From: Paenibacillus xylanilyticus | GTDB taxonomy: Bacteria > Bacillota > Bacilli > Paenibacillales > Paenibacillaceae | Length of the DNA stretch: 64,000 bases | Direction of reading: 5' to 3' | Assembly: GCF_009664365.1 (NCBI RefSeq) | Contig: NZ_CP044310.1 | Coordinates: 4,963,001 to 5,027,000 of the forward strand | Notes under the pieces: model-generated | What the model was told of the DNA's origin: nothing | Database searches by the model: none | Seen by the model: only the letters and a program-made list of their open reading frames with translations | Translations under genes and position numbers: made by a program | Shown: in pieces, positions 42,665 to 52,086 of the stretch | Numbering within the stretch: position 1 is the stretch's first letter | How the letters are laid out: each line of letters begins with the position of its first letter

Positions 42665-43855
42665 ATGATTATTAAACCAAGAACGCGTGGTTTTATTTGT
42701 ACGACTTCCCATCCTGTAGGTTGTGCCGCACAGGTGCAAGAACAGATTGAATACGTGAAATCCCAGCCGGCGCTGAAGGGGCCACGTAATGTGCTTGTTA
42801 TCGGTGCTTCTACCGGATACGGACTCGCATCACGTATTGTGTCTGCGTTTGGCGCAGGAGCGAATACCATCGGTATTTACCGCCCAAGCAGCTCAACGGA
42901 TAAGCGCACCGCTTCGGCTGGATGGTACAATTCGGCTGCATTTGAGAAGGCCGCGGAAGAAGCAGGCCTGAAATCGTACAGCATCACTGGGGATGCATTT
43001 GCTAATGAAACGAGAGAAAGAACAGTTGAGCTGATTCGCAGCGAATTCGGCCAAGTTGATCTTGTGGTCTACAGTGTAGCATCCGCACGGCGCACCGATC
43101 CGAACACTGGCGAAGTTTCCAACTCCGTCCTGAAACCGATTGGACAATCATACACGAACAAAACGGTTAATTTCCATACGGGCGAAATTACTTCCGTTAC
43201 CCTGGAGCCAGCAACCGAAGAAGAGATTCGCCAAACGGTAACGGTAATGGGCGGCGAAGACTGGGAACTGTGGATGGATGCACTGCAGCAAGGCGGCGTG
43301 CTGGCTGACGACGCAACGACGATTGCATTTTCCTATATCGGCCCTGAACTGACACAGGCCATCTATCGTGAAGGCTCCATTGGTCAGGCGAAGGATCATC
43401 TGGAGGCGACAGCACACAAGCTGAATGATCACATGAGTGCGACGGGTGGACGTGCATATGTCACTGTAGCGAAAGCTCTTGTCACCCAGTCCAGTTCCGC
43501 GATTCCTGTTGTACCGCTGTACATCTCTGCCCTATACAAGGTCATGAAGGAAAAAGGACTGCACGAAGGCTGTATCGAGCAATTGCAGCGTCTGTTCGCT
43601 GATCGCCTGTATGCCGGAGGGGACGTTCCAACCGACGAACAAGGACGCATTCGTATTGACGATTGGGAGATGAGAGAGGATGTGCAGGATGAAGTCGCGA
43701 AGCTCTGGAATGAGCTGACTACAGACAACATCTACGATCTGTCGGATCTCGAAGGATACCGTCGCGAGTTCTTCCAGCTGTTCGGTTTTGAGACCGATGG
43801 CGTCGACTACGAAGCTGACGTGGATCCCAATGTGGAAGTACCGCATCTCCGCTAA
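42665..43855 (+). CDS. fabV: Trans-2-enoyl-ACP/CoA reductase FabV
   Basis: A 396-residue NADH-dependent enoyl reductase of the short-chain dehydrogenase fold. NAD-binding GASTGYG lies at residues 47-53 and the catalytic pair Tyr234-x8-Lys243 in AIYREGSIGQAKDHLE is intact. The length and N-terminal RTRGFICTTSHPVGCAAQVQ are characteristic of FabV, not FabI, FabK or FabL. It catalyses the last step of fatty-acid elongation and FabV proteins are generally triclosan-insensitive. AAAGGA lies 9 nt upstream. Confidence 0.96.
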   Translation: MIIKPRTRGFICTTSHPVGCAAQVQEQIEYVKSQPALKGPRNVLVIGASTGYGLASRIVSAFGAGANTIGIYRPSSSTDKRTASAGWYNSAAFEKAAEEAGLKSYSITGDAFANETRERTVELIRSEFGQVDLVVYSVASARRTDPNTGEVSNSVLKPIGQSYTNKTVNFHTGEITSVTLEPATEEEIRQTVTVMGGEDWELWMDALQQGGVLADDATTIAFSYIGPELTQAIYREGSIGQAKDHLEATAHKLNDHMSATGGRAYVTVAKALVTQSSSAIPVVPLYISALYKVMKEKGLHEGCIEQLQRLFADRLYAGGDVPTDEQGRIRIDDWEMREDVQDEVAKLWNELTTDNIYDLSDLEGYRREFFQLFGFETDGVDYEADVDPNVEVPHLR

Positions 43856-43911
43856 TCGCGAATCAGGTAATGCAGCGCGGGTACGTACATCAAACGAAAT
43901 GATATAAACAT

Positions 43912-43939
43912 AAAGGAGAGCCCTGGGGCTCTCCTTTTG
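43912..43939 (+). terminator. Intrinsic terminator of fabV
   Basis: AAAGGAGAGCCC pairs with GGGCTCTCCTTT around a two-base loop, followed by T residues. Confidence 0.9.
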
Positions 43940-44012
43940 TTATGTTCAGATGTATAGAGTGAATGATTTATCTTTTTCCAAAAGCCTCATACACCCTTCA
44001 TGCATCAGTGGA

Positions 44013-45260
44013 TCAGAGGGACTTCAATCCTTTTTTTAGAGCTGCAGGTACCGTCTTTTCCACCTTGATGGACTGGGCTCCATGCATGGTTGCGAAGAAG
44101 GCAAGTCCATCCCGAAAATCAGACATCCATTCTTCCACGGGAGGAGCATTCTCCTCCATGGATAACAAACGGACCGTGAGTGTTCCCGTTTTACGATCCA
44201 GTCTGGGATCCATCCGTCCGATCAGCCGATCCCCGTGAAGAATGGGCATGGCGTAATAACCATACGTCCGTTTCGCTTCAGGCGTGTAAATCTCCCACTT
44301 ATAATGATAATCAAACAAATCCACAATCCGTTCCCTTCTCCAGAGCAGGTTATCCAATGGGGGTAAGAAACGGACCGGACCTGATGCCTCATAATGTGTC
44401 TCGTCCTGCTGCATTCTCAGCAGCAGCTCTTCATCCTCTGTCCGGATGTAGTAGGGTGTCACGACACCCTCAATCTCCAGTTGGATCATTCGTCCATCGG
44501 CCACACGTGCAGCCATTTGCGCACGCCGCTCAGCTGCGGACCATTTAAGCCATCCGAGTCTGGCATCACGGGTATCCACCACCCGATAGGCATGAATGTA
44601 TTTATCCAGAAGTGCCTGCTGCTGCATATGCGTCTCCTGTTCGACACTAAGGCCAGGCCTCTGTTGAACCAAATTCGGTTCAGTGATCTGGAAGTATCGT
44701 TCATTGCCCTGCCTTGCAACGACCCGGATGGCCGCAGTATCCAGCAGCAGGTTCAGCGCGAGACTTGTATCCTTAGTCTTTGGTGCATCCGGACGATCCC
44801 AATAACCACTGACTCGTTCAACCGCACGAAATGCTTTGGAGGGCAGCGGTCCTTCCTCAGCAAGACGCTGCAGGACATGCTGTACAGTTATCTCCAGACG
44901 CTGCAGGGATGGATTAAGCCGTTCTCTTAATCTCGCACGCACAGGTTCGAAATACGCGTAGTCCTCCATCGGGATGACACATGCTGCATTGGCAAAATAC
45001 TCGAATACCTTGTGCTCACGAAGCAATGTATGTAAATGGGCAGGATCGTACCCCGGATCGCGGGCTCCCAGAACCAAATGCTGATTGCCAGTCACTGCTG
45101 CAACCGGATCGATCTGCACGCAGCCTAGCGTACGAATCAGACGCATAACCTGATCCGGTCCGGACGTTCCCGGTTCTGCTGGCCAGCGTTCCAGCAGCAA
45201 TTGTGTATGCAGCAAAAAGCGCCGAACAGCTGCCTTTGTCGTGCGCAGGGTTGTCGTCAT
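44013..45260 (-). CDS. Winged-helix protein of the YcaQ (interstrand-crosslink glycosylase) family
   Basis: A 415-residue HTH_42-type protein. The family hallmark QIDPVAAVTGNQHLVLGAR (a Gln-x-Asp motif near residue 49) is visible, with EYFANAACVIPMEDYAYFEP and later PYYIRTEDEELLLR and a C-terminal RFLPPLDNLLWRRERIVDLF. Some members (YcaQ, AlkZ) unhook DNA interstrand crosslinks or natural-product alkyl adducts. The Gln-x-Asp form here resembles YcaQ. Not linked to a biosynthetic cluster here, so a general repair role is likelier. Confidence 0.8.
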   Translation of the reverse strand: MTTTLRTTKAAVRRFLLHTQLLLERWPAEPGTSGPDQVMRLIRTLGCVQIDPVAAVTGNQHLVLGARDPGYDPAHLHTLLREHKVFEYFANAACVIPMEDYAYFEPVRARLRERLNPSLQRLEITVQHVLQRLAEEGPLPSKAFRAVERVSGYWDRPDAPKTKDTSLALNLLLDTAAIRVVARQGNERYFQITEPNLVQQRPGLSVEQETHMQQQALLDKYIHAYRVVDTRDARLGWLKWSAAERRAQMAARVADGRMIQLEIEGVVTPYYIRTEDEELLLRMQQDETHYEASGPVRFLPPLDNLLWRRERIVDLFDYHYKWEIYTPEAKRTYGYYAMPILHGDRLIGRMDPRLDRKTGTLTVRLLSMEENAPPVEEWMSDFRDGLAFFATMHGAQSIKVEKTVPAALKKGLKSL

Positions 45261-45386
45261 GATGGATCATTCGTCCTTTCTCACAGGATTCATGGTTTCC
45301 TTTTACAATTTTACAGTTTGTCCTATTTTTCCATTTTATCAGTCTTTAACGAAGCAATCCAACCAAAGCATTAAGTAAAACATTCA

Positions 45387-45617
45387 TTAAGCGCCCTTGC
45401 CGCACGTCCCGTGGACAAAATAAAAAGAAGCACCACCATCCTGGATGATCCGCTTCTTGTGTTTGACCTTTTGCAGTTTTTCTTGTTTGGTTGGCATGAG
45501 TCGAACATGCTGGGATAATGCACCATAATTTTCGTTTACTCTTCGGCTCTGTTCGGGACAGTATTGTCCTGAGCGCTCTGCTCTGCGTAATGCTTTTTGT
45601 GTTTGGGTACGTGCCAT
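45387..45617 (-). CDS. Small basic protein, hypothetical
   Basis: A possible 75-residue very basic protein beginning MARTQTQKALRRAERSGQYC and containing QVRLMPTKQEKL-like and VKHKKRII segments. GGAGAG lies 12 nt before the ATG at 45617. Its last 20 codons overlap an inverted repeat followed by a T-run, so the gene may in fact end in a terminator. No family recognised. Confidence 0.45.
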   Translation of the reverse strand: MARTQTQKALRRAERSGQYCPEQSRRVNENYGALSQHVRLMPTKQEKLQKVKHKKRIIQDGGASFYFVHGTCGKGA

Positions 45618-45705
45618 AATGGATATCCACTCTCCTTTGGTTGAATACACTCAATATATCATGTGCAGGCCTGCAAGTGAAGGTGAACCCTGCCTAATGT
45701 CTTCG

Positions 45706-45730
45706 TAAAAAGGCCCCATCGGGGCCTGAT
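45706..45730 (-). terminator. Intrinsic terminator of the Mrr-like nuclease gene
   Basis: AGGCCCC pairs with GGGGCCT around a GAT loop with five T residues on the minus strand. Confidence 0.85.
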
Positions 45731-45752
45731 AAATGCATTTCTATTCTAGGCT

Positions 45753-46349
45753 TTAGCGTGTAGTTCGTTTTCGTCTCGATTGCCACGTTTCTACCGGTTC
45801 CTGATCATCTTCTTCAATGAGCTCCATGGCTTCTTCCACTCTTCTCGACTTGAACAGGACAATCAGATCCATCAGATCTTCCCGGTCCAGCAGCTTCACA
45901 CCGTTGACCGCAGCCAGGGTTCGGCAGGCTTCCGTGTACCTCGCTGAAGTCAGGACGATTGAGCGGTCTGCCTCATAATAACGCATCGAGGTGTAAATCT
46001 CCTGCACGGCACTCAAACCAACCGGATGATTCGCTCCATATCGTTTGGCCTGAATCACATTCCGTCTGCCCAGCCGGTCCGTAAACACAAGATCCGCTCC
46101 GAAGTCACGGCTGCTGGTCGTCTTGTGAACTTCTTCGTATCCGAGCTGTTGAAACAAATGAAAGAGATATAACTCAAACTCCGAACCATCTTCCATTTTA
46201 TCGATGTCCTTGATTGAAATCTTGCGAGGGTTGGCTTCACTGCGTATACGCTGTCCCCGCCGGATGATTCGCCGAATTACCCAAGCCAGCAGCAGCAATA
46301 CAGCGATCAATCCAATGACCCAAGGGGTTAAGTTGTCATTCCAATTCAT
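45753..46349 (-). CDS. Membrane-anchored Mrr-like restriction endonuclease domain protein
   Basis: A 198-residue protein. A single N-terminal membrane helix (WVIGLIAVLLLLAWVIRRII) is followed by a PD-(D/E)XK nuclease core of the Mrr_cat type. Visible residues are Glu in GSEFELYLFHLFQQLGYEEV, Asp in DFGADLVFTDRLG and the QAKRY motif (QxK). It is likely a type IV-like or DNA-processing nuclease tethered to the membrane; no methylase or restriction partner is nearby. The ATG at 46349 has AAGGAG; the longer frame lacks a site. Confidence 0.8.
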   Translation of the reverse strand: MNWNDNLTPWVIGLIAVLLLLAWVIRRIIRRGQRIRSEANPRKISIKDIDKMEDGSEFELYLFHLFQQLGYEEVHKTTSSRDFGADLVFTDRLGRRNVIQAKRYGANHPVGLSAVQEIYTSMRYYEADRSIVLTSARYTEACRTLAAVNGVKLLDREDLMDLIVLFKSRRVEEAMELIEEDDQEPVETWQSRRKRTTR

Positions 46350-46606
46350 GTCTGTTCTCCTTGTACATTCCTCTGTCAGAATCGTGCCTATGTTAGAATT
46401 AACCATGATTACCGACTTAATATAACAAACTTCTACCTCGTTCGAAAGAAGATGAATTCCCTGTAACCGTTACACTTCAGCAAACATAGATAATAGGATA
46501 CATGGGGGATAAAAGGTTACAGTCTCTCAGGTTGAATTCGAACTGGCTTAAATGGTAGAATTCAACAATCGGTTCTATTTTGAACCGAAGAAAGGTGGTT
46601 TATAAC

Positions 46607-47878
46607 TTGCTTACATTAAACAAACGCAATACCAAAACATGGGCAGCCCTGCTACTCAGCGGCGTGCTCCTCTTCAGTATGAATACAACGGGTTATGCGG
46701 CAGTACAGAGTGAGCCGCTTCCGAAACCTGCTTGGACTTCGCCTTCACTGATGCAAACCCAAGTCAACACGGAAAAAGACGTCCTGGTCAAGGAGATCAA
46801 CGCTGTCCCTGCCAAAAACCTGGTATACGTACATTCCTCCCAGCCTGTGACCAAGACAAGCAGTGCCACAACGCTGGCCTGGCAGCTGGATACACTTCAG
46901 GCCCTGGATGCAACAACTGGTAAAGTGAAATGGAATTATATTTTTCATGAGAAAAGCGGGCCGTATACGACCTACTCCGATTCAATATACACCAGTTACG
47001 GCTCAGCCTATGTATATATGGAATATTCGGATGGAACCAAGAAAGTATACTCATTTAACACATCCGGCAAAACGAATTGGGTCAGAACGGTAAATGCTCC
47101 TTCCGATCTGTATCTGCTTGATGACGAAACCTTGCTAGTCGCTTCCAGTCAGGGTGCACAGTCCAACGGTTCGGTTCGAACAGCAATCTCGCTCTATGAC
47201 AAGAAGGGCAAGCTGATTACCGAGAAGACGATTAATGGTGCTGTGCTTCAGGCAGGCAGTGACCGCATTGTGGTAGATGCAAGCAAACGAATCAAAGTCG
47301 GCAGTTACTGGCAGCCTGCAGCGAATCCCAAAGTGGAGATCTATGATCGTTCGCTCACCCGCCTGTCCTTCTATCAATTCCCAAGCAATGCAAACACGCA
47401 GGGAGACGGCGGTGGTGAGTCACTTGCCATACTGAACGATGGCTCCGTCATCATGCGTGCCAACTTCGAGAACACGGGCAACAAACTCATGGGCTTCGGA
47501 GCAGATGGCAAGCTCGCTTGGGGACGCAGCATTCCAGGTAATGCCTTCATTCAGACCGCAGGCGACGGATATACCCTGTTTACAGGTTCCAAGCTGGAGC
47601 TGTACAACATGAAAGGCAAAGTAACCGAGCGCACGTTCAAGGATCAACAGCCTGTATTGATGCAAGTGAAGCGAACTCAAGATGGGCAGTATCAGCTTGA
47701 TTTTGCCAAAACCGGTTATATCGTGGACCCCAAAACCCTGGAAGACGTGCATGTGTACACAGCAAGCGCTTCGGTTCCTTCTATTATAAGTCCTTCAACG
47801 TATGTTAATGGTGTCCTCTACACCATTCAGGAGGATGCATTGTCCAAACATGTGCTTAAGTCCATGTCCGCAAAATAA
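46607..47878 (+). CDS. Secreted PQQ-like beta-propeller protein
   Basis: A 423-residue protein: signal peptide (KRNTKTWAALLLSGVLLFSM, cut near GYA-A), then repeated propeller blades (LQALDATTGKVKWNYIF, SFNTSGKTNWVRTV, MGFGADGKLAWGRSI). Such secreted propellers are common structural or carbohydrate-binding proteins. The TTG at 46607 has AAAGGTGG 7 nt upstream; the frame opens at another TTG (46580) without a site. No catalytic residues recognised. Ends in a strong terminator. Confidence 0.8.
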   Translation: MLTLNKRNTKTWAALLLSGVLLFSMNTTGYAAVQSEPLPKPAWTSPSLMQTQVNTEKDVLVKEINAVPAKNLVYVHSSQPVTKTSSATTLAWQLDTLQALDATTGKVKWNYIFHEKSGPYTTYSDSIYTSYGSAYVYMEYSDGTKKVYSFNTSGKTNWVRTVNAPSDLYLLDDETLLVASSQGAQSNGSVRTAISLYDKKGKLITEKTINGAVLQAGSDRIVVDASKRIKVGSYWQPAANPKVEIYDRSLTRLSFYQFPSNANTQGDGGGESLAILNDGSVIMRANFENTGNKLMGFGADGKLAWGRSIPGNAFIQTAGDGYTLFTGSKLELYNMKGKVTERTFKDQQPVLMQVKRTQDGQYQLDFAKTGYIVDPKTLEDVHVYTASASVPSIISPSTYVNGVLYTIQEDALSKHVLKSMSAK

Positions 47879-47894
47879 TTCATCAGCCTTGATT

Positions 47895-47941
47895 TAAAAA
47901 AAGCCGGGTCGACTCCAAAAGGAGCCTGCCCGGCTTTTGTA
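47895..47941 (+). terminator. Intrinsic terminator, usable from both sides
   Basis: AAGCCGGG pairs with CCCGGCTT around a second small stem (CTCC/GGAG), flanked by A- and T-runs. It separates the propeller gene from the convergent msrA. Confidence 0.85.
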
Positions 47942-47959
47942 ATATGATCTTCCCTTGTC

Positions 47960-48475
47960 TTACTTCCAGTTTGCTTCAATAAATTCATCCCGTCCGGATT
48001 GGGCACGGTCTTCCTTGTAATGCTTCTCATTTTTCTTATGGTAATCCTGATGATAGTCCTCGGCCGGGTAGAACACAACCGCATCCCGAATTTCTGTCAC
48101 AATGGGCTGGTTAAATCGTCCACTTGCGGCCAGATCCTGCTTGGACTGCTCAGCCAGTTCGCGCTGTCGCTCATTGTGTACAAAGATCGCTGTACGATAC
48201 TGGGTTCCGCGATCCTGGAACTGACCTCCGTCATCGGTAGGATCAATCTGCGGCCAGTAAAGCTCCAGGAGCCGTTCATAGGGAAACAGCTCCGGATCAA
48301 ATGTGATTTCAACCACCTCAACGTGTCCGGTTTCCCCTGTTTTGACCTGCTCATATGTGGGATGTTCAACGTGACCGCCTGTATACCCGGATACAATTCC
48401 GTGAATGCCTGGCTGTTCTTCAAATGGTGTAACCATACACCAGAAACATCCTCCGGCAAATGTCGCTTTTTCCAT
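47960..48475 (-). CDS. msrA: Peptide methionine sulfoxide reductase MsrA
   Basis: A 171-residue enzyme with the catalytic GGCFWCM motif (Cys10), the following GGHVEHPTYEQVKTGETGHV and the C-terminal AEDYHQDYHKKN. It reduces the S-epimer of methionine sulfoxide. No MsrB domain is fused. The ATG at 48475 is preceded by AAGGAG; the frame is open to 48532 without a good site. The C-terminal Cys for resolving is not evident. Confidence 0.94.
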   Translation of the reverse strand: MEKATFAGGCFWCMVTPFEEQPGIHGIVSGYTGGHVEHPTYEQVKTGETGHVEVVEITFDPELFPYERLLELYWPQIDPTDDGGQFQDRGTQYRTAIFVHNERQRELAEQSKQDLAASGRFNQPIVTEIRDAVVFYPAEDYHQDYHKKNEKHYKEDRAQSGRDEFIEANWK

Positions 48476-48570
48476 GGTCTCTCTCTCCTTCGTGCACTCA
48501 TCTATTATTAGGAAACCTTGCCTGTCACCCAAACCAAGGTTTCGTTATGAACCGCTGCCTATATATCTTA

Positions 48571-48625
48571 AAACAAAAAGAGGTTGATGGAAAGCCATCC
48601 CTATGGCTTCTCATCAACCTCTTCA
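48571..48625 (-). terminator. Strong intrinsic terminator between glsB-type gene and msrA
   Basis: AAGAGGTTGATG-AGCCAT pairs with ATGGCT-CATCAACCTCTT, with five T residues on the minus strand. It ends the GlsB-type gene. Confidence 0.9.
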
Positions 48626-48679
48626 TTATAAACGGGAAACATCATTTATTTCCCATGGATTCGTAGTGCAATAACGTCG

Positions 48680-48937
48680 TTACCCGCGACTACGACCCAT
48701 TGAACGGAAGATCAAGCTTACGATTGCTACAAGTACGATGGCACCAATTAATGCCGGTACGATGTAGAATCCGCCCATTTCAGGACCCATCTCTCCGAAG
48801 ATCACGCCGCCTAACCATCCACCGATGAAACCAGCGATAATGTTACCAATAACACCACCTGGGATGTCACGACCAACGATCAGACCTGCCAACCATCCAA
48901 TAATACCACCGATAATTAATGACCATAACCAACCCAT
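48680..48937 (-). CDS. GlsB/YeaQ/YmgE family stress-related membrane protein
   Basis: An 85-residue membrane protein with three hydrophobic, glycine-rich helices (LWSLIIGGIIGWLAGLIVG, GVIGNIIAGFIGGWLGGVIF, IGAIVLVAIVSLIF), typical of the transglycosylase-associated/GlsB family induced under stress. GAGGTG lies 6 nt before the ATG at 48937. A GTG at 48946 is the alternative start. Confidence 0.85.
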   Translation of the reverse strand: MGWLWSLIIGGIIGWLAGLIVGRDIPGGVIGNIIAGFIGGWLGGVIFGEMGPEMGGFYIVPALIGAIVLVAIVSLIFRSMGRSRG

Positions 48938-49221
48938 ACTACTCACCTCAATTAAAAGTTTTTGTTGTTGTCTGTCTACTATTAACCGCTACAGAAGCAT
49001 TTAAACAACTGAATTAAAAATTGTTGTATATTACCTTTTATTCATATGCTTCATATCCGCACGACAAGCCCGTCTCAGCAAGGAAACAACTCATTTTTGC
49101 TTTCCGTTCAACCTTTATTAGCTTCAACGGCTTAATTGTACCTCCCGAAGGTCATTGTATGTAGGAGCAGACAACCGTAGTATATCCAATTGAGATGTAT
49201 AATATTTGATGGTGTATGGTA

Positions 49222-50526
49222 TTAATAAAAACCGGCTCGTCCCTTTCCTGGCTGAGTCAGCCAGTTATGCTTATGGCTCTTGTCCAGCTCTCCCCGCATG
49301 GACTGAATAACTTGTACAATGTCTGTCTGGCCATTCTGATGCCATTCGAGTGCAGCACTGACATATAACTCACCGAGCTGTGCAAGGGAGAATGTATCCG
49401 TGAGCCGAGCCGCTTCCTGCGTTCCTTCTTCGCCGGCAAAGACCGAAAATCCCCGCTGCTGCAAGTATTGCAGTCGCAGTGCTTCGTCTGGCAGCGGAAT
49501 TTCATAAGCCCGATCAAACCGTCCGGCACGGTTCATGAGACCTGGATCTATTTTCTCCGGATAATTCGTTGTACCGATCAGAAAAATACCCTCTTTGGAT
49601 GTAGCTCCATCCAGTGTATTTAGGAAGAAGGAGCGCACTTCGTCCGGCATCGAATCAATATCTTCAATGATCAGCACCATAGGAGCCAGGCGTTTGGCTG
49701 CCTCGAATACTTCCCGAACGGACTCACTGTTGGTATACTCGGTAATTTGCCAGTATGCAGCTGGACCCGGGATGCTGCCCGCAATGGATTTGACCAAGGT
49801 TGTTTTCCCGTTGCCCGGGTGACCATACAGCAGAATCCCCCGTTTGTAGGGAATATCATATTCCCGGTAAAAGGAGCGATCCGCTTCGAAGAACTGATCC
49901 AGCGAGCGGAAAATATCCTGCTTAATTTGGGGCGAAAGAACCACATCGTCTCTTCCCACCGAGCGGGTGATGGATTCGACATGGCGTTCGCTGCCATTGC
50001 GGGCATCGGTATACACCGTAACCTTTTTCATATTTTGCTGACGCTCCCGTTCACGCACACTGCCCAGAAACTGCTTGAGTTCTTCCTCACCTACCGCGAA
50101 TACAAAGTCCTCATTGTAGATGCCATTATCCCGGAAAAAGGGAATACGGACGAGTGCAACCCCCCATTTGGGATATGCAAACACGTTGTTCCGAATGGAA
50201 TAATGCACCCCATATGTAGGCACATCACCATCATCTTCATAATGAAGGGTACGGAGCTCCAGATCCTCGAAAATACGGGCAACCAGCTCCACTTCGTTAC
50301 TGTCGCTCAGCAAATCCTCCTTCAGCAGCTCCCAGTATTCGTTGTTCGGATCATCACTGGCAAACAGTTCATAACGAACCCCGTACTTGCTGCTTAACGC
50401 TTCAATAATGCCCCGGATCAGGCGTGCATATGTCGCATAGCCCTGGATTCGGATCTGGTCGTCCTGCGTGTGGTCGTAAGCATAGATAGCTTGGGTGTGA
50501 TTTACTTTTTCATTGGGTATAATCAT
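49222..50526 (-). CDS. BCS1-like AAA+ ATPase encoded with RtcB
   Basis: A 434-residue protein. An N-terminal domain of about 180 residues with no recognised family (RIQGYATYARLIRGIIEALS) precedes an AAA module: Walker A GHPGNGKTT (about 235-243), Walker B MVLIIEDIDSM (about 282-292) and sensor-1/arginine region LIGTTNYPEKIDPGLMNRAG and RFDRAYEIPLP, like the BCS1 clade. The ATG is coupled to rtcB through a TAATG overlap, with AAGGAG inside rtcB. The ATPase may remodel RtcB or its RNA substrates; that is inference. No archease gene is nearby. Confidence 0.85.
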   Translation of the reverse strand: MIIPNEKVNHTQAIYAYDHTQDDQIRIQGYATYARLIRGIIEALSSKYGVRYELFASDDPNNEYWELLKEDLLSDSNEVELVARIFEDLELRTLHYEDDGDVPTYGVHYSIRNNVFAYPKWGVALVRIPFFRDNGIYNEDFVFAVGEEELKQFLGSVRERERQQNMKKVTVYTDARNGSERHVESITRSVGRDDVVLSPQIKQDIFRSLDQFFEADRSFYREYDIPYKRGILLYGHPGNGKTTLVKSIAGSIPGPAAYWQITEYTNSESVREVFEAAKRLAPMVLIIEDIDSMPDEVRSFFLNTLDGATSKEGIFLIGTTNYPEKIDPGLMNRAGRFDRAYEIPLPDEALRLQYLQQRGFSVFAGEEGTQEAARLTDTFSLAQLGELYVSAALEWHQNGQTDIVQVIQSMRGELDKSHKHNWLTQPGKGRAGFY

Positions 50527-51989
50527 TATTTTGCTCCTTTCACAGCTGCAAGCGGTTTGCATTTGGCTACAACCTGAGCCAGGCCTGCACCGGTAACACT
50601 ATCAATAATTTCATCAACATTTTTATATGCCTGTGGCGATTCATCTATAATCGATTCGAGTGATCGCTGATTCACCACAATTTCATCTTCTGTACCCACG
50701 CCGAGTGCGGATGCAAAATCTTCTACCGTAACCAGACGCTTGGTAGCAGTACGTGAACGAATGCGCCCTGCACCGTGGCAGATCGAATAATAGTTATCTT
50801 CGCCCTGAGGCTGACCTACCATGATATACGAGGCTGTCCCCATCGATCCTGGAATAAGCGCAGGATGACCTGTAGCCATATAAGGTTTCGGATTATCCGG
50901 GTGCCCGGCAGGCAGGGCACGCGTTGCCCCTTTGCGATGGACAAATACGCTGCCTTCTTTGGCATGAGATTCCTCCCAGGCATAGTTGTGCATCAGGTCA
51001 TACAATGTACGGAATTCACATTTGGGTCCGAACACTTCCCGGAACGCCTCCCGAATAGCGAAAGCGATCAGATGCCGGTTAACCACAGCATAATTCAACG
51101 CGGAATACATCATGTTGACGTAATGACGGCCTTCGGCGTGTTCCAACGGAGCAAAAACCAGTCTCGGATCCGATGTACCAAGCCCGTTTCGCTGCATCAT
51201 TTTGGCAATGGCAGACGAGCTGGTCTGGCTCACATGTCCGCCCCATGCACGGGAACCTGAATGAATCATGACGACGATTTGACCATCAACCAATCCCCAG
51301 GCTTCCGCGATCTCACGATTTTCCTCTGCAATTTCAATAGACTGGATTTCGGCAAAATGATTGCCCCCGCCCAAGGTGCCCAGCTGACGGTGTGCACGAT
51401 GCCAGGTCATATCCGGAACAAGATTGAGCACGTCCTCATCGTAGGCAAATTTGCTGCTTTCCACATGGGTGATGGATGTCGACTTCTTCGGCGTGTAACT
51501 GTCCGGAATATATTTTTTGGGCAAGCCATGCAAGCCTTTGCGAACAATGTGTTCAAGTCGGATATCCGAGAAATGCCCTCGCTGACTAGCCTCCATTGGC
51601 AATACCTTTTCAATGGCCTTGACCAGCTTGCGGCGCAATTTTACATCTTTCAGATCATCCCTATGCAGATTCGTCATATGCACCCGCATCCCGCAGCCGA
51701 TATCACTGCCAACAATGGATGGAGACACGTAACCCGTCTTTGCGTCCCATACGGCCGTCGTGCCGATGCAGGTTCCCACACCTACGTGAACATCCGGGGT
51801 ATAACTCATATAGGAAATGCCAGGAATTTGCAAATTGTTGTTCGCCATTTCAAACACTTTATAGTCCAGTGAGGAAAACAATTGCTGTGCGGCATATACC
51901 GTCAAGTCTCCTGCTGGCAATTTCACTTCATGCCGATATCCGCCAGGGAATTCGTTTTGACTCGTAAATAAATTAGGTTCTGTATTCAT
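50526..51989 (-). CDS. rtcB: RNA-splicing ligase RtcB
   Basis: A 487-residue GTP- and Mn2+-dependent 3'-phosphate/5'-OH RNA ligase. Key motifs are all present: GSDIGCGM (Cys99 metal ligand), GTLGGGNHF (204-212), HSGSR (243-247), HRKGATRA (351-358) and CHGAGR with the guanylylated histidine at 405. It joins RNA broken by ribonucleases such as toxins. It forms an operon with the AAA gene behind it. A long structured leader with a terminator lies between promoter and start. Confidence 0.96.
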   Translation of the reverse strand: MNTEPNLFTSQNEFPGGYRHEVKLPAGDLTVYAAQQLFSSLDYKVFEMANNNLQIPGISYMSYTPDVHVGVGTCIGTTAVWDAKTGYVSPSIVGSDIGCGMRVHMTNLHRDDLKDVKLRRKLVKAIEKVLPMEASQRGHFSDIRLEHIVRKGLHGLPKKYIPDSYTPKKSTSITHVESSKFAYDEDVLNLVPDMTWHRAHRQLGTLGGGNHFAEIQSIEIAEENREIAEAWGLVDGQIVVMIHSGSRAWGGHVSQTSSSAIAKMMQRNGLGTSDPRLVFAPLEHAEGRHYVNMMYSALNYAVVNRHLIAFAIREAFREVFGPKCEFRTLYDLMHNYAWEESHAKEGSVFVHRKGATRALPAGHPDNPKPYMATGHPALIPGSMGTASYIMVGQPQGEDNYYSICHGAGRIRSRTATKRLVTVEDFASALGVGTEDEIVVNQRSLESIIDESPQAYKNVDEIIDSVTGAGLAQVVAKCKPLAAVKGAK

Positions 51990-52086
51990 AAATGCTTATT
52001 TTTCCTTCCTGTTTATCATATTGTGGTTGTTTTTCAAAATAAGGAATGTTTGTATCGCATGGTTCATGTCCGCTTCAGTCGATACA

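Noticed and set aside
45346..45654. 102-codon ORF overlapping the small basic ORF in another frame
   Set aside because: The 75-codon frame has the better ribosome binding site and a coherent basic composition; the 102-codon frame looks like its shadow.
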